Source: Flaccisagitta enflata
Taxonomy: Eukaryota > Chaetognatha > Sagittoidea > Aphragmophora
Length of the DNA stretch: 64,000 nucleotides
Direction of reading: 5' to 3'
NCBI GenBank assembly: GCA_965153355.1
Contig: OZ231126.1
Coordinates: 2,046,001-2,110,000 of the forward strand
Made by a program: the position numbers and the translations under genes. Below, piece by piece: positions 53,077 through 63,690 of the stretch. The notes beneath the pieces were generated by a model. That model made no database searches, had not been told where the DNA came from, and worked only from the letters and a program-made list of their open reading frames with translations. Position 1 is the stretch's first letter, and each line of letters starts with the position of its first letter.

Positions 53077-54071
53077 AAGAGCGTCACACAACACGCATGG
53101 ACGCCAGAAGAACTTAAAAAGAACGCCAATCAGCAAATGGCCAATCTTCCATCAAATCGCTTCAATCCTGCGCCTGTTTTTGCAGAGACTGGATTGGACG
53201 TCATGGGGTATTTCATGGTAAAAATGAACGGGCGAGTTGATCATAAGGTGTGGATCGAAAAGTTCACCTGTCTCGTGTCACGCGCCGTCTATGTGGAATT
53301 GCTCTTCAACATGTCAGCCGATGCGAGCGGTACCAATCATCCGCCAGTGAAGCCAGAATCCGCCGCTTCACTTCAGACTGTGGAACGAATCAAGCCGGCG
53401 CCAACAATATCCTCAAGAAGTAGCTGGAAGCTTGGAACCGCTCGTTAACTCCCGAATTGCAATGGCGCGGTTTTCGATGGGATTTCATGACGCTGAGAAC
53501 ACCCCACTATGGAGGGGTGTGGGAGAGAATCGCCGCTCTCTTTAAGCGCCATCTTGCTTCCATCTCTATCACGCCATCCTCCACGCCGACGCTTCTTCAA
53601 CACTGCCGCTGCCGGTTGGGAAGGAATCTCAATCGCCGCCCTTCTGACAGCGCTCAGCGATGATCCAAATGACTCTGAGGTCCTTACACCGAATCATATC
53701 CTCAATCCATCAACCGGCCATGCCCCTGGGATCTGGTGCAACAAGGCGCCAACTCTGACGCCGACTCCGCGAAGATTCAATGGAGGCGCGCGCAATCGCG
53801 TGTGGATGCGTTTTGGAAATCGTGGAGGGTCGAATATTTATCGCCGCTTCACGCGCGAAGCAAATGGTCGAGATCCGAGAGAGACTTTGCGATTGATGAT
53901 ATGATCACCGTCATGGACTAAACGCTACCTCGCCACAATTGGAGCTTAGGACGGGTCGCGGGCGCCGAGGGTTCGTCAGCCCATGTCCGGAGGGCTCATA
54001 TCCGGCGCCAGGACGGAAAGATCGTGACGCAGCATCCGCATGGGCTCGTGCTGCTGGAATTGACTCCATAA
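53077..54071 (+). pseudogene. BEL/Pao integrase, right copy
   Basis: Equivalent of the left integrase with more decay. The zinc-binding Cys are lost, GLDVMGYF keeps the first Asp, the second Asp region is frameshifted, and the HYGGVWERIAALFK segment and C-terminal domain motifs (FWKSWRVEYLSPLHARSKW) survive in different frames. Stop at 54069-54071, followed by GAGAGAGAGAAAAAG. Confidence 0.82.
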
Positions 54072-54399
54072 AAATCGCGAAGTTTTGAGAGAGAGAAAAA
54101 GATGGGCCTGTCCATTAGTAAATTGTAGATAAGGAGTGATTGAGACTGACTTGTTATACTTGTTGAAAGAGTTAAGGTTATTCATATTTGGGTTCTATTC
54201 TTATCCAGTTCATCTTTCCTCTTGTCAATGGTGTTGTCCATTTCCTACTTTTTACACATAAACACTGATTCATTCATTTGCCTTATATGTACATGTTATT
54301 ATGCCAAAATCCGCTCTGCATTATCAGTTCTCAAACCAACATTTCAAAGCCTACGACGACGCCATTCCATCTACGGTTGCCCGCATCTTGAAGTCGCCG

Positions 54400-56337
54400 T
54401 CGAGTCAAGATGTCCGCCAGCAGCGCCTCGAGCTGAAGCGACGGTCGACGCTCGCACGGATCCTTGGACTTACTTCCATCGCCAACGACGCTCACTCGAG
54501 AAGTGATTCGCATCCACGACATTGCTCGGGGCGGAGGAGGAGGCTGTCGCGGCGCTGGCAGCCTTTCACTGGCATCCCTGTTCCGTCGCAGACCAGCCCA
54601 TGCAATAAAAGCGCCAACAAGATGATGCTGGTAATCGTTGGAATAGCCATCTTAACGCCAGTTTGATCTCCGCTGCCGCCTTCCATTGCGGTCAGAGATG
54701 AGGTTCGAGGCGGATTCGACAATCGCCGCTGACACGGGAGATTATCTTACCACTTCGCGGCGGCGCGCTATCATTTTCGTGGATTTGCCCCACGCTCGCC
54801 AATTCTTGCCTTGACTCCTGCCGCCTGTGCCGCCCGTGATCAAGCGCTTGTGCTGCATGTCAACGCAAGGGCGAAGAGAGAGAGATCGGTCAACGATGGG
54901 GCAAGAGTGGAGGAGGAGGGGATGGAAACAGAAGAGGAGGTAAGAGTGAATGGGGAGGTGGTGGAGAAAGACATTGACCCGGAAGTGGACACTGCGACGC
55001 CGGAAGAGAAACACCAACGAATGCAGGCACGTTGGTGGTATCGTATTATCAGTCCGGACGTCGGAGTATCTCTCCTCTTCAAAGAGTTTGAAAATCTTAC
55101 AGTATGTTGCAACAAACAAACTCGCATGCGCTCATCATCCAACCAAACAGAGCTTGGCTCGGAGACTCTGGGAGCGCAAAATCCAAAGCAACAAAAGAAG
55201 TAGGGAGAGCATGACATGAGGTCTGCCGCATGGTCCAGGCGATTTAAGAGGAAGAATGCGGCTCGAAGCTCTTGGTGCAAATTGCAAATCATCTGCAGGC
55301 AATCTCTGGCTGGGCGCTCGCAACTCCACAAGCTGTATTCTGTGCCACGAGCCGCAGCTACATCATGCACCATTCTATAGCATCAGGAAGTCACACCGCG
55401 CTTCTGGGATTGTTCATCCTCCCAAATCAGCAGCAAACAGGTCCTCGTGACGTCACTCCTCCAGCAGCTCAAGAGATCACGTCGGGGAAAGACTCCACAA
55501 CCCCGCAATGTGCCGAGTCAACAAAAAGGGCCAGATTCCAAAAGCAAAGGCCCTCTTCAAGCGCCTCCAGGCGCGCCCCTGCAGCAGTAACGCCCAAAGG
55601 CCAAGGAGAAGCTTCATGGCACCACGACGTGCACGCAGCAACCCAGAAGGAATCAGGCGCCTGCAGATGCAGCAAAGGGGAAGAAGACCAAGAGAGCTGG
55701 GAAATAGCTCTAAGCAGCAACCAAGGGAGGTTCTACTGGTGGTGCTTCGGCGTCCGCTGTTAAACCTCAAGTCTCTGGTCAGCAGTCGGGAGCGTCTTCC
55801 TTTCACTCGCAGCCATCAAAAGCAGTGGTAGGTTGCGAACCAGTTGGCGGTGCATTAGCATCTGTTAAAGCTGGTGTGGCGCCTCGTCAGCAAACCGAGT
55901 CTGCTCAAGGTCTGCAGCAAGTGCAGAATCAGCCTCCCCCGTCGGATCCAGCCTTTGATCCTGCGCATGGACACCACATCGCCGAGTCATTGCTACGGGA
56001 AGCCTCTTCACTGACCTCAAACGCTCCATTGGGTGTGGTGAAGAATTTGGTATCAAGGTTTCGAAAAGACTTCGTCGCGTCGCTCAATCTGCGCCAACGG
56101 GTTGAAGCGGCTCGTCTGGCCTTAGACGAGAGGATTCGCCGCAACATTCAGAAGGAGAGAGACGATGTTCATCAAGTTGTAATGGCTATGGACAATGAGG
56201 TGGTCAAAGGCAATAAACGAAACGTCGAACTGGAGAAGCAGTTTGAAAAGGAGAAGCAGGTCTCAGTGATGAAGGCTAAGAAGAAAGAGGAAGCCGTGGA
56301 ACGCGCGAAGGCGGCTATGGCCTGCCTCGACTCTTAA
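54400..56337 (+). pseudogene. Third ORF, right copy
   Basis: Degenerate counterpart of 49114-51221 on the plus strand. Readable segments at 54811-55203 (acidic part, WWYRIISPDVGVSLLFKEFE), 55508-55831 and 55825-56337 (coiled-coil end). Several frameshifts and substitutions. Confidence 0.6.
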
Positions 56338-58455
56338 AACTGCGTCCGCTGTGCGCCCTGGGCCTGATTGATGCGCTTGGACACTATGAAGGCAGCATTC
56401 CACCCCAGTCAGCTTCTTTCTTCCTGCAGAAAAAGTCGGTCAGCAGATCCTGCCGCAAAAAGACGCCCTAAGCTTAGCCAGTAATCGAACCAGGCCTTGA
56501 AGAAAAAACTGGTGCATCCGCTGGTGTTAAACACTGATTGAGCTACGCCTGTGGCTGCTGTTCAATTTAACTACCAATTTGCAACATGGCGTGAAGAGCG
56601 CCGCCATTCGCTGAGGATCGTATTCCACCATCACATCCTTCTCCCATCGATGGACAGGCCGGCCAAGTCGGGGCGCTACCCGGGGCGTGGAAACGACGCC
56701 CGCCTCGGGGCCTGGCGAAAAACGCCCGCGTGCGTACAGCTGGTTTAAAGGTTGAGGCGAGTTTTGTGGTAATTTTGAATCTGTGTACGATAAGAACTTT
56801 TCTTACTAATCAATTCAGTTCTATTTCTTCTTTTTCTTTCTTTTCCTTCGGGAGATACATTTCAGGATTTGCCAGCACCACTCTGCGCTTTTCGATGCGG
56901 CCGCTGCGGACGCACTTATTCATCGCCGCCCACGGATTGACGCAGGTGTTGAGCTCCGGAATGACCCCGCCCGTCTCTGTAATGGAGAAGGCGCAGGTGA
57001 TGTGGTCGTTCCATGATGCTTACTAATTTCTTTTACCTTACAGATTCGCTTTTATATATAGTTAGTAACTTATTTATTTTGTCTTGTTTTGTTTGGTTCC
57101 TTGGAACATGTACATTTTTGTTTTGTTTGTTTTAGACATGGTCTTTTTAGTCATTACGTAATACTTTCGTATGACATGTTTTAGTAGTATGCCTACTCAT
57201 TATTTTCCACCTTAAAAATCCCAGGCTTGGGTGCTCCAAGGCCTGTTCCCCTTCCCCTTTCCTTAACTTACAGAACGGTGCCTCACCTCCTCGTCGCCGC
57301 CTCGCTCTATCCTCCGCGTCATCGTGATCGTTGAAAATTTGCTGGTGGTGGATCCTTTCCGGACGGGAATCATCATTCGTGCAGTCGTCATCTGTTGATA
57401 GTTAGGTGGGGATGTAAGAGGTGGTGACGGGGGAGGGGCGGGGCTGTGTCTATGTAAATTTTTTCTTAAGGAAGGTAGTATCGGTTTTTAGTAGGTTTAC
57501 TGGAAACTAGTGTCGGATTTTTGAAATTCGTGAAATTCCAAAAATGGGGCAGAATGTTAGAAATGTATGTCCGTCCGTTTCTTAAGTATGTGTGCTTTTG
57601 TTTCTTTTGCGTGCTTTGGCTTTTTTTCTTTCTTCTATTATTCAATGCCAGCGTCTTTTGTTTCTCGCCATTTTTATATTGAACGCTAGATGGGTAACCA
57701 TATGGTTGCTTGTATTTTGTGCCATTTGTTTTTATTATGTAGGCATATACGTAACTCGTCTTTCGTATCATCCAATTTTTGGATTGATTGATTTTATTTA
57801 TTTGTGGCATTGCTTCCTAAAGTGATTGATTGATTTTTCGTGATTGATTGAATGTGCCCTTGGAATTTGCTAATTTCAATAATCTCTCATCTTTTTTTTG
57901 ATAAACTTATGAACGGACAATTAACGAATTTGACTTCGACAGACTGTGGGTTGAAACCAACGAAAGTGGGCCTAAAGTAAGTTTTATAGACGCTCTTTGC
58001 TTTTATTAACATTGTTTTATCTTGTCTTCCGGTCTGTTATTTTTGTCTTTTGCCCTTTGCATTTTTATCGCCGGATTTTAGTATGGTTTTTTATCGCTGT
58101 TCATCAGCTTACTATGGGGATGATATGGATGAATCTAATGGGATAGGCCGGGGCAGGGGCAGGTATTATCAGGTGGCATGGGCTCTGAAGAAGATGAACA
58201 TGTTGTCATGTGCTGTTTCTGTCCTTTATTGTGTCCTGTCTCGATTTCATGTTATCTTTTGCGTTTGCTGATCAAAATTAACGCCCACTTTCCCTTTCAT
58301 TTTTCCCCCTCTCTTCAGTTGTTGAAATTTTTTTATGGAATAAACGAGACGATCGCCTTCCTATTTTCCAATCGGCCAACTTTCTTTCACCACAAGTCGT
58401 CAGTCAGATAGACGCTCATAGACAGTGCCAGTTGAAACTCGTGGGCGTAAATTAT

Positions 58456-58605
58456 AGAGTGAGTGAGCCTGAGAACAAAGCGAGTGTAGCAAAGCGGAGC
58501 GCTGCAGAACAAGTGAGCGGTGTGAGCGGTGTGAGCGAACGAATGTAGCGAGCGACCGAATGACCCGTTAAAAACGTGATTGTCTGTGACTTGAAAGGCG
58601 CCTTT
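58456..58605. mobile_element. 5'-truncated GGGGCG MITE at the palindrome edge
   Basis: Starts mid-element at GAGTGAGTGAG and ends near GAAAGGCGCCTTTT. The right arm of the BEL/Pao palindrome stops exactly here. Confidence 0.7.
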
Positions 58606-58737
58606 TATAACAGCCGCGCGAGTTTACATCAATATAATGTAAAGTAAATGGGTAATTGGGAAATGAATAGTGGTACATCGCCGTACATCAATCCATAATG
58701 AGTTATGAGACCGCTGCAAGAGTTTAACAAGTGACGC

Positions 58738-58956
58738 GGGGTCACAATATCGTTGCGGACGGGTGGGCAGGGGCATCCAACCCCCTTCCTCACACCAACC
58801 CGCCTGCAACACTCAATCATACACAAAAAGTGTCAAAAACGCTTGTTTTCCCACTTTTCAACTCGATCACCATGATTGAGGGACAAACCAGCAGGCGGAC
58901 CAATGGACAGACCAACAGACGGACCTAGCCTCTTTTAGAGTTGCGTGTCCGCAACT
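58738..58956 (-). mobile_element. Two-hairpin element, GTGAC/GTCAC variant
   Basis: CAAGTGACGCGGGGTCAC at left, tag GTTGCGGAC, and hairpin AGTTGCGGACACGCAACT (minus strand) at right. Complete. Confidence 0.87.
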
Positions 58957-59086
58957 AAAAATTGGTGATACACTGAATAGTCAAGAGAATTTTGGGCTGT
59001 AACAATTTCTGATTTGTAAGTTGAATGAATAACGGAAAAACTTCAAACTGGTTCAGTTCTTTCAACATGGCTATGAGATGTCCAAT

Positions 59087-59683
59087 AGATGCGTCCTCTT
59101 TAGATCATAGATGTTAGAAAATAAGATACAAATCATTAAGATATAAAGATAGTAAGATATAATGATATGAAGTTATTAAATTATTGAAATAGAGAGATGA
59201 GGATCCCCTCTTCCTGAATATAAACAAATTCCCTCCTTCCCCCCTTGACGCCTCCTCCTGACCCAACCTCCTCCCCTACCCCTATCTACCCCCCCCCCAC
59301 GCCTCCCCAACCCAAACACCTCATCCCCCATCCCCCATGCCTCTTCCCTCCAACTCCCCCCACTCCTACTTCCCCCCCCCCGCCTCCTCCTTACAAAGAG
59401 ACATGGAGAGGAATGAAAGACATGATGAGACCTGTAGACACATGAAGAGACATGAAAAGACATGAAGAGACATGAAGAGACATTAAGAGACATGAGAGAC
59501 ATTGTGACACCTGAGGAGACATGTAGAGACATGGAGAGACATGAAACGACATGAAACGACATGAAGAGACATGAACGGACATGAAAAGAAATGAGGAGAA
59601 AACCGTGAAAATCGCATAAGAAAATTTCGCGTTCCGGACAGACCAAGAGACACACCCTCTTTTAAAGATGCGAGGACGCATCT
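59087..59683 (-). mobile_element. Putative two-hairpin element, tag AGATGCGTCC
   Basis: Perfect hairpin AGATGCG-TCCT-CGCATCT at 59666-59683 (minus strand), preceded by CTCTTTTAAAG. The same 10-base tag AGATGCGTCC occurs at 59087-59096 in the inverted relation expected of the family. The terminal GGCCG hairpin is not evident, so the 3' border is uncertain. The interior holds C-rich and GACATGAAGA repeats. Confidence 0.5.
59400..59592. repeat. (GACATGAAGA)n minisatellite
   Basis: About 18 imperfect 10-bp units. Confidence 0.9.
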
Positions 59684-59854
59684 AAAAATGAATAAGACAT
59701 TAACATCTTGATGAAAAAAATAAATCATAATGAATCATCAATTTGTGTATGTCTCGAATCCAGGATCAATGTAAGTATATTCTTTTTTATCACGTGCGTT
59801 ATGGAAAAAAAAGTGTGTTCGTCAGCCTGTTGGTTGAACAGACACGGTTTTTTT

Positions 59855-60112
59855 TTACGGCTTTGTTAGAATTGGGAAAAGCTCATTCTTGACTTTGTCC
59901 GTGTTGTGGAAATTGGTTATTGAATAAAAGGATTTTTTGGGTTCTCCGGCGATTTCATTCAATTTGGTTTGATTCATTCGTTTCCCGACTCCAACAGTCC
60001 AAATGTCGACTCCAGCGGAACGCAATTTGGCGGCGTTGTTCAACATTTGACGCCGGTTTTCAGAACGACAATCACCATCACTCAACAACACCGTGATTTG
60101 ACGCGCGTCGGG

Positions 60113-60113
<1 letters not shown>
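59855..60113 (-). CDS. vWA-domain gene, last exon
   Basis: Encodes the second half of a von Willebrand factor A fold: QITVLLSDGDCRS (metal-site Asp in LSDGD), AAKLRSAGVDIWTVGVGKR, and the closing helix NTDKVKNELFPILTKP; stop at 59855-59857. The acceptor is CAG at the end of a long (CA)n run, and it completes a split Arg codon from the previous exon (AG|G). vWA domains with an intact MIDAS usually bind extracellular-matrix or receptor ligands. No domain follows, so this vWA lies at the C-terminus of the protein. Confidence 0.85.

Positions 60114-60201
<88 letters not shown>
60114..60201. repeat. (GT)n microsatellite abutting the vWA acceptor
   Basis: About 43 dinucleotides. On the coding strand the intron ends (CA)nCAG, with no ordinary pyrimidine tract. 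Confidence 0.95.
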
Positions 60202-60203
<2 letters not shown>

Positions 60204-60299
60204 AAATTTTGCATGATTGTGTTTGCGTATTTCCAGAAAAGATGAGCACTTAACAGTTTTTCTTTAATCTGTATTTCTATATTACTATATATACCTAAT

Positions 60300-60320
60300 C
60301 TCTCACTGTCTCTCTCTGTC

Positions 60321-60380
<60 letters not shown>

Positions 60381-60382
60381 CC
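60300..60382. repeat. (CTGT)n/(CT)n microsatellite just past the vWA donor
   Basis: Lies 7 bases from the donor of the penultimate exon, in the intron. Confidence 0.9.
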
Positions 60383-60388
60383 CTCTAC

Positions 60389-60603
60389 CTTTCATTCAGT
60401 TCCAAGTATTGCCTGACTGCTTCCAAGCCGTTGCCTATATATGTGCGATATATTTTCTTTATTCTTTTCATTTGATGGATTGTTTGTCTCAAGGTGTTGT
60501 AATCCACTGCGACAGAGTTTTCGAAAGTCAAGTCAGTTTGGGCCTCTTCTGCAAACTGTATGATAGCTAGCCGAGCATCCGATGAGGAGAACGGGATGGC
60601 TTC
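60389..60603 (-). CDS. vWA-domain gene, penultimate exon
   Basis: Acceptor GACTGTGCAG, donor GTAGAG; 215 nt, phase 0 in, phase 2 out. Encodes ARLAIIQFAEEAQTDLTF and a helix, then RTYIGNGLEAVRQYL, which includes the MIDAS Thr-type loop (T-x-I-G). Typical middle of a vWA domain. Confidence 0.85.
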
Positions 60604-61283
60604 CTGCACAGTCACAGATCAAAACCGGATGTACAGGACTATGAGAGCAATAACGACTTAGACTGGAGGATAGATTTTAGATATCCTAATTTTATTTGTA
60701 TTAAGATATATTTGAGATTTAGGTTGATTAAAGGTTGCTTTATTTAGTGAATGCATTTGCGTCTCTCAAACTTTGATTTATGACAAGATTTCATTTTTCA
60801 AAGTTCTAACCTATTTCATTAGATTGAGCAAAAAATTCATGTAGTTTTGAAAAAAAAGTCAGACTATTTCTATAGGTTTGGTGGTTATCTTCAATGAACA
60901 TAGTTATTCATAGTTATTCAAATTAGTTTTAAGGCAAGATTTAAAATAGTAATAAAACTTGAAAAAATGGATTGATTGAATTGATTTTTTTTTTCAAAAT
61001 TATATAAAGTTTCTAAACCTATTAAGACATTTGAAAAATGAGGTTATGATAAGATTAAGTCGCGAGTTGAAGTTTGAGAGACAAACATTTTCACTCAATA
61101 CAGCAACTTTTAATCAGCCTAGATCTTAAATATTTCATGATACAAATTTTAAAAATCTAGGATACTGTCCTCCTATCTAGATCGTCATTACTCCCATTGT
61201 ACTGTACTCATTTTGGTAAATCGATGCCACTTTTGGTTGCTTTCGGAAATCCGCGGACAGAAAGTAAGAATTATGTCCATAAC
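60604..61283. other. vWA intron, AT-rich
   Basis: No additional exon found in phase. Confidence 0.4.
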
Positions 61284-61327
61284 CTGTCACACTGATGTCA
61301 CACTGATGTCACACTGATGTCACACTG
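61284..61327. repeat. TGATGTCACAC x4
   Basis: Short 11-bp tandem repeat. Confidence 0.9.
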
Positions 61328-61402
61328 TTTCAAAAGTAAGTTTGAGGCCTAAAACTTTTAGAGTGAGCGTGGAACTATACAAACTTCCAGATCTAGAAAA
61401 AA

Positions 61403-61525
61403 CAAGGCCGTATACGCGGCAGCATTAGTCGCGGAAGGGTGGGCAGGAGCAGAAAACCTCGAAAAAGAGCTTTGTGACCGACGGACCGACCGAAAAGTGG
61501 CTTATAGAGTCGCGTGTCCGCGACT
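61403..61525 (-). mobile_element. Two-hairpin element, tag AGTCGCGGA
   Basis: Hairpin AGTCGCGGACACGCGACT (minus strand) at right; distal tag AGTCGCGGA and hairpin GCCGCGTATACGGC, CTTG at left. Tag type III; in the vWA intron. Confidence 0.86.
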
Positions 61526-61679
61526 AAAAAACAATTAAATCATTGTAGATTCAGATATGTTGATGAGTACAAAATAGTAACGGTGACGATGAGACATCAA
61601 TGTGACTGATTGTGGACATAGTTCCTACTTTGTATCTGCGGATTCCCAAAGACTACCTCGTAGATTGGTTTTTAGGCAG

Positions 61680-61860
61680 CGGCCCTCTCAGGCCTGAAAT
61701 CTCCCCTCTCAGGTCTGAAATCTGCCTTCTCAGGCCTGAAAGGGTAGACTTCAGTTTGAGAGGGCAGATTTCAGGCCTGAGAGGTCAGATTTCTGGCCTG
61801 AGAGGGCCTAGGGGGGGGATGGATGGATGGATGGACAGACGGACGGACGGACGGACAAAC
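61680..61860. repeat. Palindromic CTCTCAGGCCTGAAATCT cluster and (GGAC)n
   Basis: Three direct units of CTCAGGCCTGAAATCT are followed by three inverted units AGATTTCAGGCCTGAGAG, then GATGG and GGAC repeats. The block can fold on itself. Confidence 0.8.
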
Positions 61861-61991
61861 GGATGAACAAAAGTCCCCTTGTGTTCTACAGGACTTTGTC
61901 CCCTTCGGGGGCCGCTTCCCTGCTTCCTCCCACTCCAAATCACATTAATGCAAAGCAGGGCAACGGGTATAGCTGACCAGTTATATGAGTA

Positions 61992-62422
61992 CACTCTTTA
62001 TTTTATATAAGGACCAGTAAATTTTTTCTGAGGCTGGGATGTTCTTAGATTTTAGTAAATTTTAGGCTGAAATGTCTTTAGCGTGTCCTTAATATTTTCT
62101 TATGATTTTCTTATGATTATTTTTTATGTATTGAAATAATTGATGTTAAGTATCATGAAACACAAGTTAGATATGACAATAATTGCTTTGTAGTTGTTTT
62201 TTATAGAACATTATATCATTTAGCAAAGATGAATGCTATCATTTCTTTTAAAAAGTAATTATTTTCTTTAAAAAGTTGCGTAAAGACAATCTAGATTTTG
62301 AATCAAAAAAATTTTTTATGCAAATCTGAGGCTGGGCTTTGTCCTTAAAATGTCCTTAATTTTTGGCAAAATTTCAGCCTCGATGTCCTTATAAACTTTG
62401 TCCTTACTCAAAATAAAGAGTG
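61992..62422. mobile_element. 431-bp MITE in vWA intron, TA target
   Basis: Ends CACTCTTTATTTT and inverse AAAATAAAGAGTG, TA on both sides (61990-61991, 62423-62424). Further inverted words (TGTCCTTA...TAAGGAC). Sits 16 bp from the exon donor at 62439. Confidence 0.78.
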
Positions 62423-62438
62423 TAGTCGGAGATGATAC

Positions 62439-62558
62439 CTTTTGGAAATACTTGACAAATTCTCCCACAAGGTCAACTTCTTGGTCAAATTCTTCCACTC
62501 TCAAGGTGGAGCTGGCATCGATGAGAAATACGAAGTCGGCTTTCAAACTGGCATCCGG
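62439..62558 (-). CDS. vWA-domain gene, exon with MIDAS motif
   Basis: Acceptor T-run then CAG, donor GTATCA; exactly 40 codons, phase 0. Begins PDASLKADFVFLIDASST, the first strand and DxSxT-type metal site of a vWA domain, then RVEEFDQEVDLVGEFVKYF. Upstream exons of the gene lie beyond the window or were not recognised. Confidence 0.85.
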
Positions 62559-62870
62559 CTGAAAAAAAAAAGGAATTATCGGGAAAAAAGTTGTCTTTGA
62601 CTTTTTGACATATTCGAGAGAAACATGGTTATTCTTTCCTTAATTGAAAGTTTTGGAATTTAATTGAGCCATTATGCTTTCAATGAAATTGAAAGAGTAA
62701 GTAGATCTGATAATTCTCTTTCATTTGGGGCCAAGCAGAATAATCTATGATAGATTTTTTTTGAGTTATGATTTTTAAAGAAAAATTCTATTAGAATTTT
62801 TTCAATTTTTTTATGATTTTGTGTAAGATCAATAAAGGAGTGTATTCATATTTGATTGGGCAAACAAATA
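62559..62870. other. AT-rich intron or upstream sequence
   Basis: No exon or repeat end seen. Confidence 0.35.
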
Positions 62871-62874
62871 CAAG

Positions 62875-63195
62875 AAAACATGTTTATGAGCATAGCTGCT
62901 CATCTGTGAGGGTCTTTTTTTCTGATTTCAAAGGCGATAAATGAATGAATATTTTCATATATATTTATACAAGACCGCATGTCAGTGAGCATAGCTGCTT
63001 ATCTGTAAGGGTGTTTGTAAGCACTCCAGTTAATTTAGCTCATTTAGCTCAGTTTTTTTCTGATTTGAAATGGGAAATAAAAAAATGTTTTGATGTGAGC
63101 ATGAAAATATAAGAAAGCATGTCAGAGAGCATAGATGGTTGTCTGGTTGAGTGATTTTGAGCATTTTAGCCCATCTAGCTCATCTAGCTCAGTCC
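62875..63195. repeat. Diverged ~115-bp tandem repeats
   Basis: Three copies containing CATAGCTGCTYATCTGTRAGG and ATTTAGCTCA words, with decay. Confidence 0.6.
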
Positions 63196-63604
63196 TTTTT
63201 TTCTTGGATTTTCAGTGCAATCAATACATACAATTGCTTTTTATTTGATCTAAAAAATAAAAGAAATTGCAGTGACTGAAAACAAAAGCTTGGAGCAAAG
63301 TTACCAATGCTTTTAACTCTTTTCCTCACGGCGATAGCCACCATTATATCTCTGACAGGCTAACACTATCATCTATTTTGTTTTTAAAGATTCCAGAATG
63401 ATCAGTTATCATTGATTGCTCACCTTATGAAGTAGTCATTCTAACTTGATTATTTACTAAGCTATGACCCTGTAGGAGATTTTTTTCCCCAATGTGCTAA
63501 TTATCATATCATATTGATATGATTTAAGTTTTATTTTCAAGGCTATAGTTGATCTCTTGAAATAAACCCTAAGTAGCAATTAGTGTTCGCACGAGCAGGC
63601 AATT

Positions 63605-63690
63605 TGCTAGCAGCTCTGCTAGCAGAAATTTGCAACTGCTCTGCTAGCAGTAAGTTTTCAGCTGCTAGCAGTAAGTAGCAGTAAAAATCT
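63605..63690. repeat. TGCTAGCAG palindromic minisatellite
   Basis: Several TGCTAGCAG units separated by short AT linkers. The unit contains the palindrome GCTAGC. Confidence 0.8.

Larger units (their letters stand above)
53077..58455 (+). mobile_element. Right arm of BEL/Pao palindrome
   Basis: Divergent second copy, reading on the plus strand. It begins inside the integrase zinc-binding region directly after the gap and ends at GGGCGTAAATTATA, where a MITE fragment starts. Confidence 0.85.

Noticed and set aside
54492-54722. Signal-peptide-like frame on the minus strand
   Set aside because: Antisense to the right BEL/Pao copy, and the matching stretch of the left arm does not preserve the hydrophobic start.
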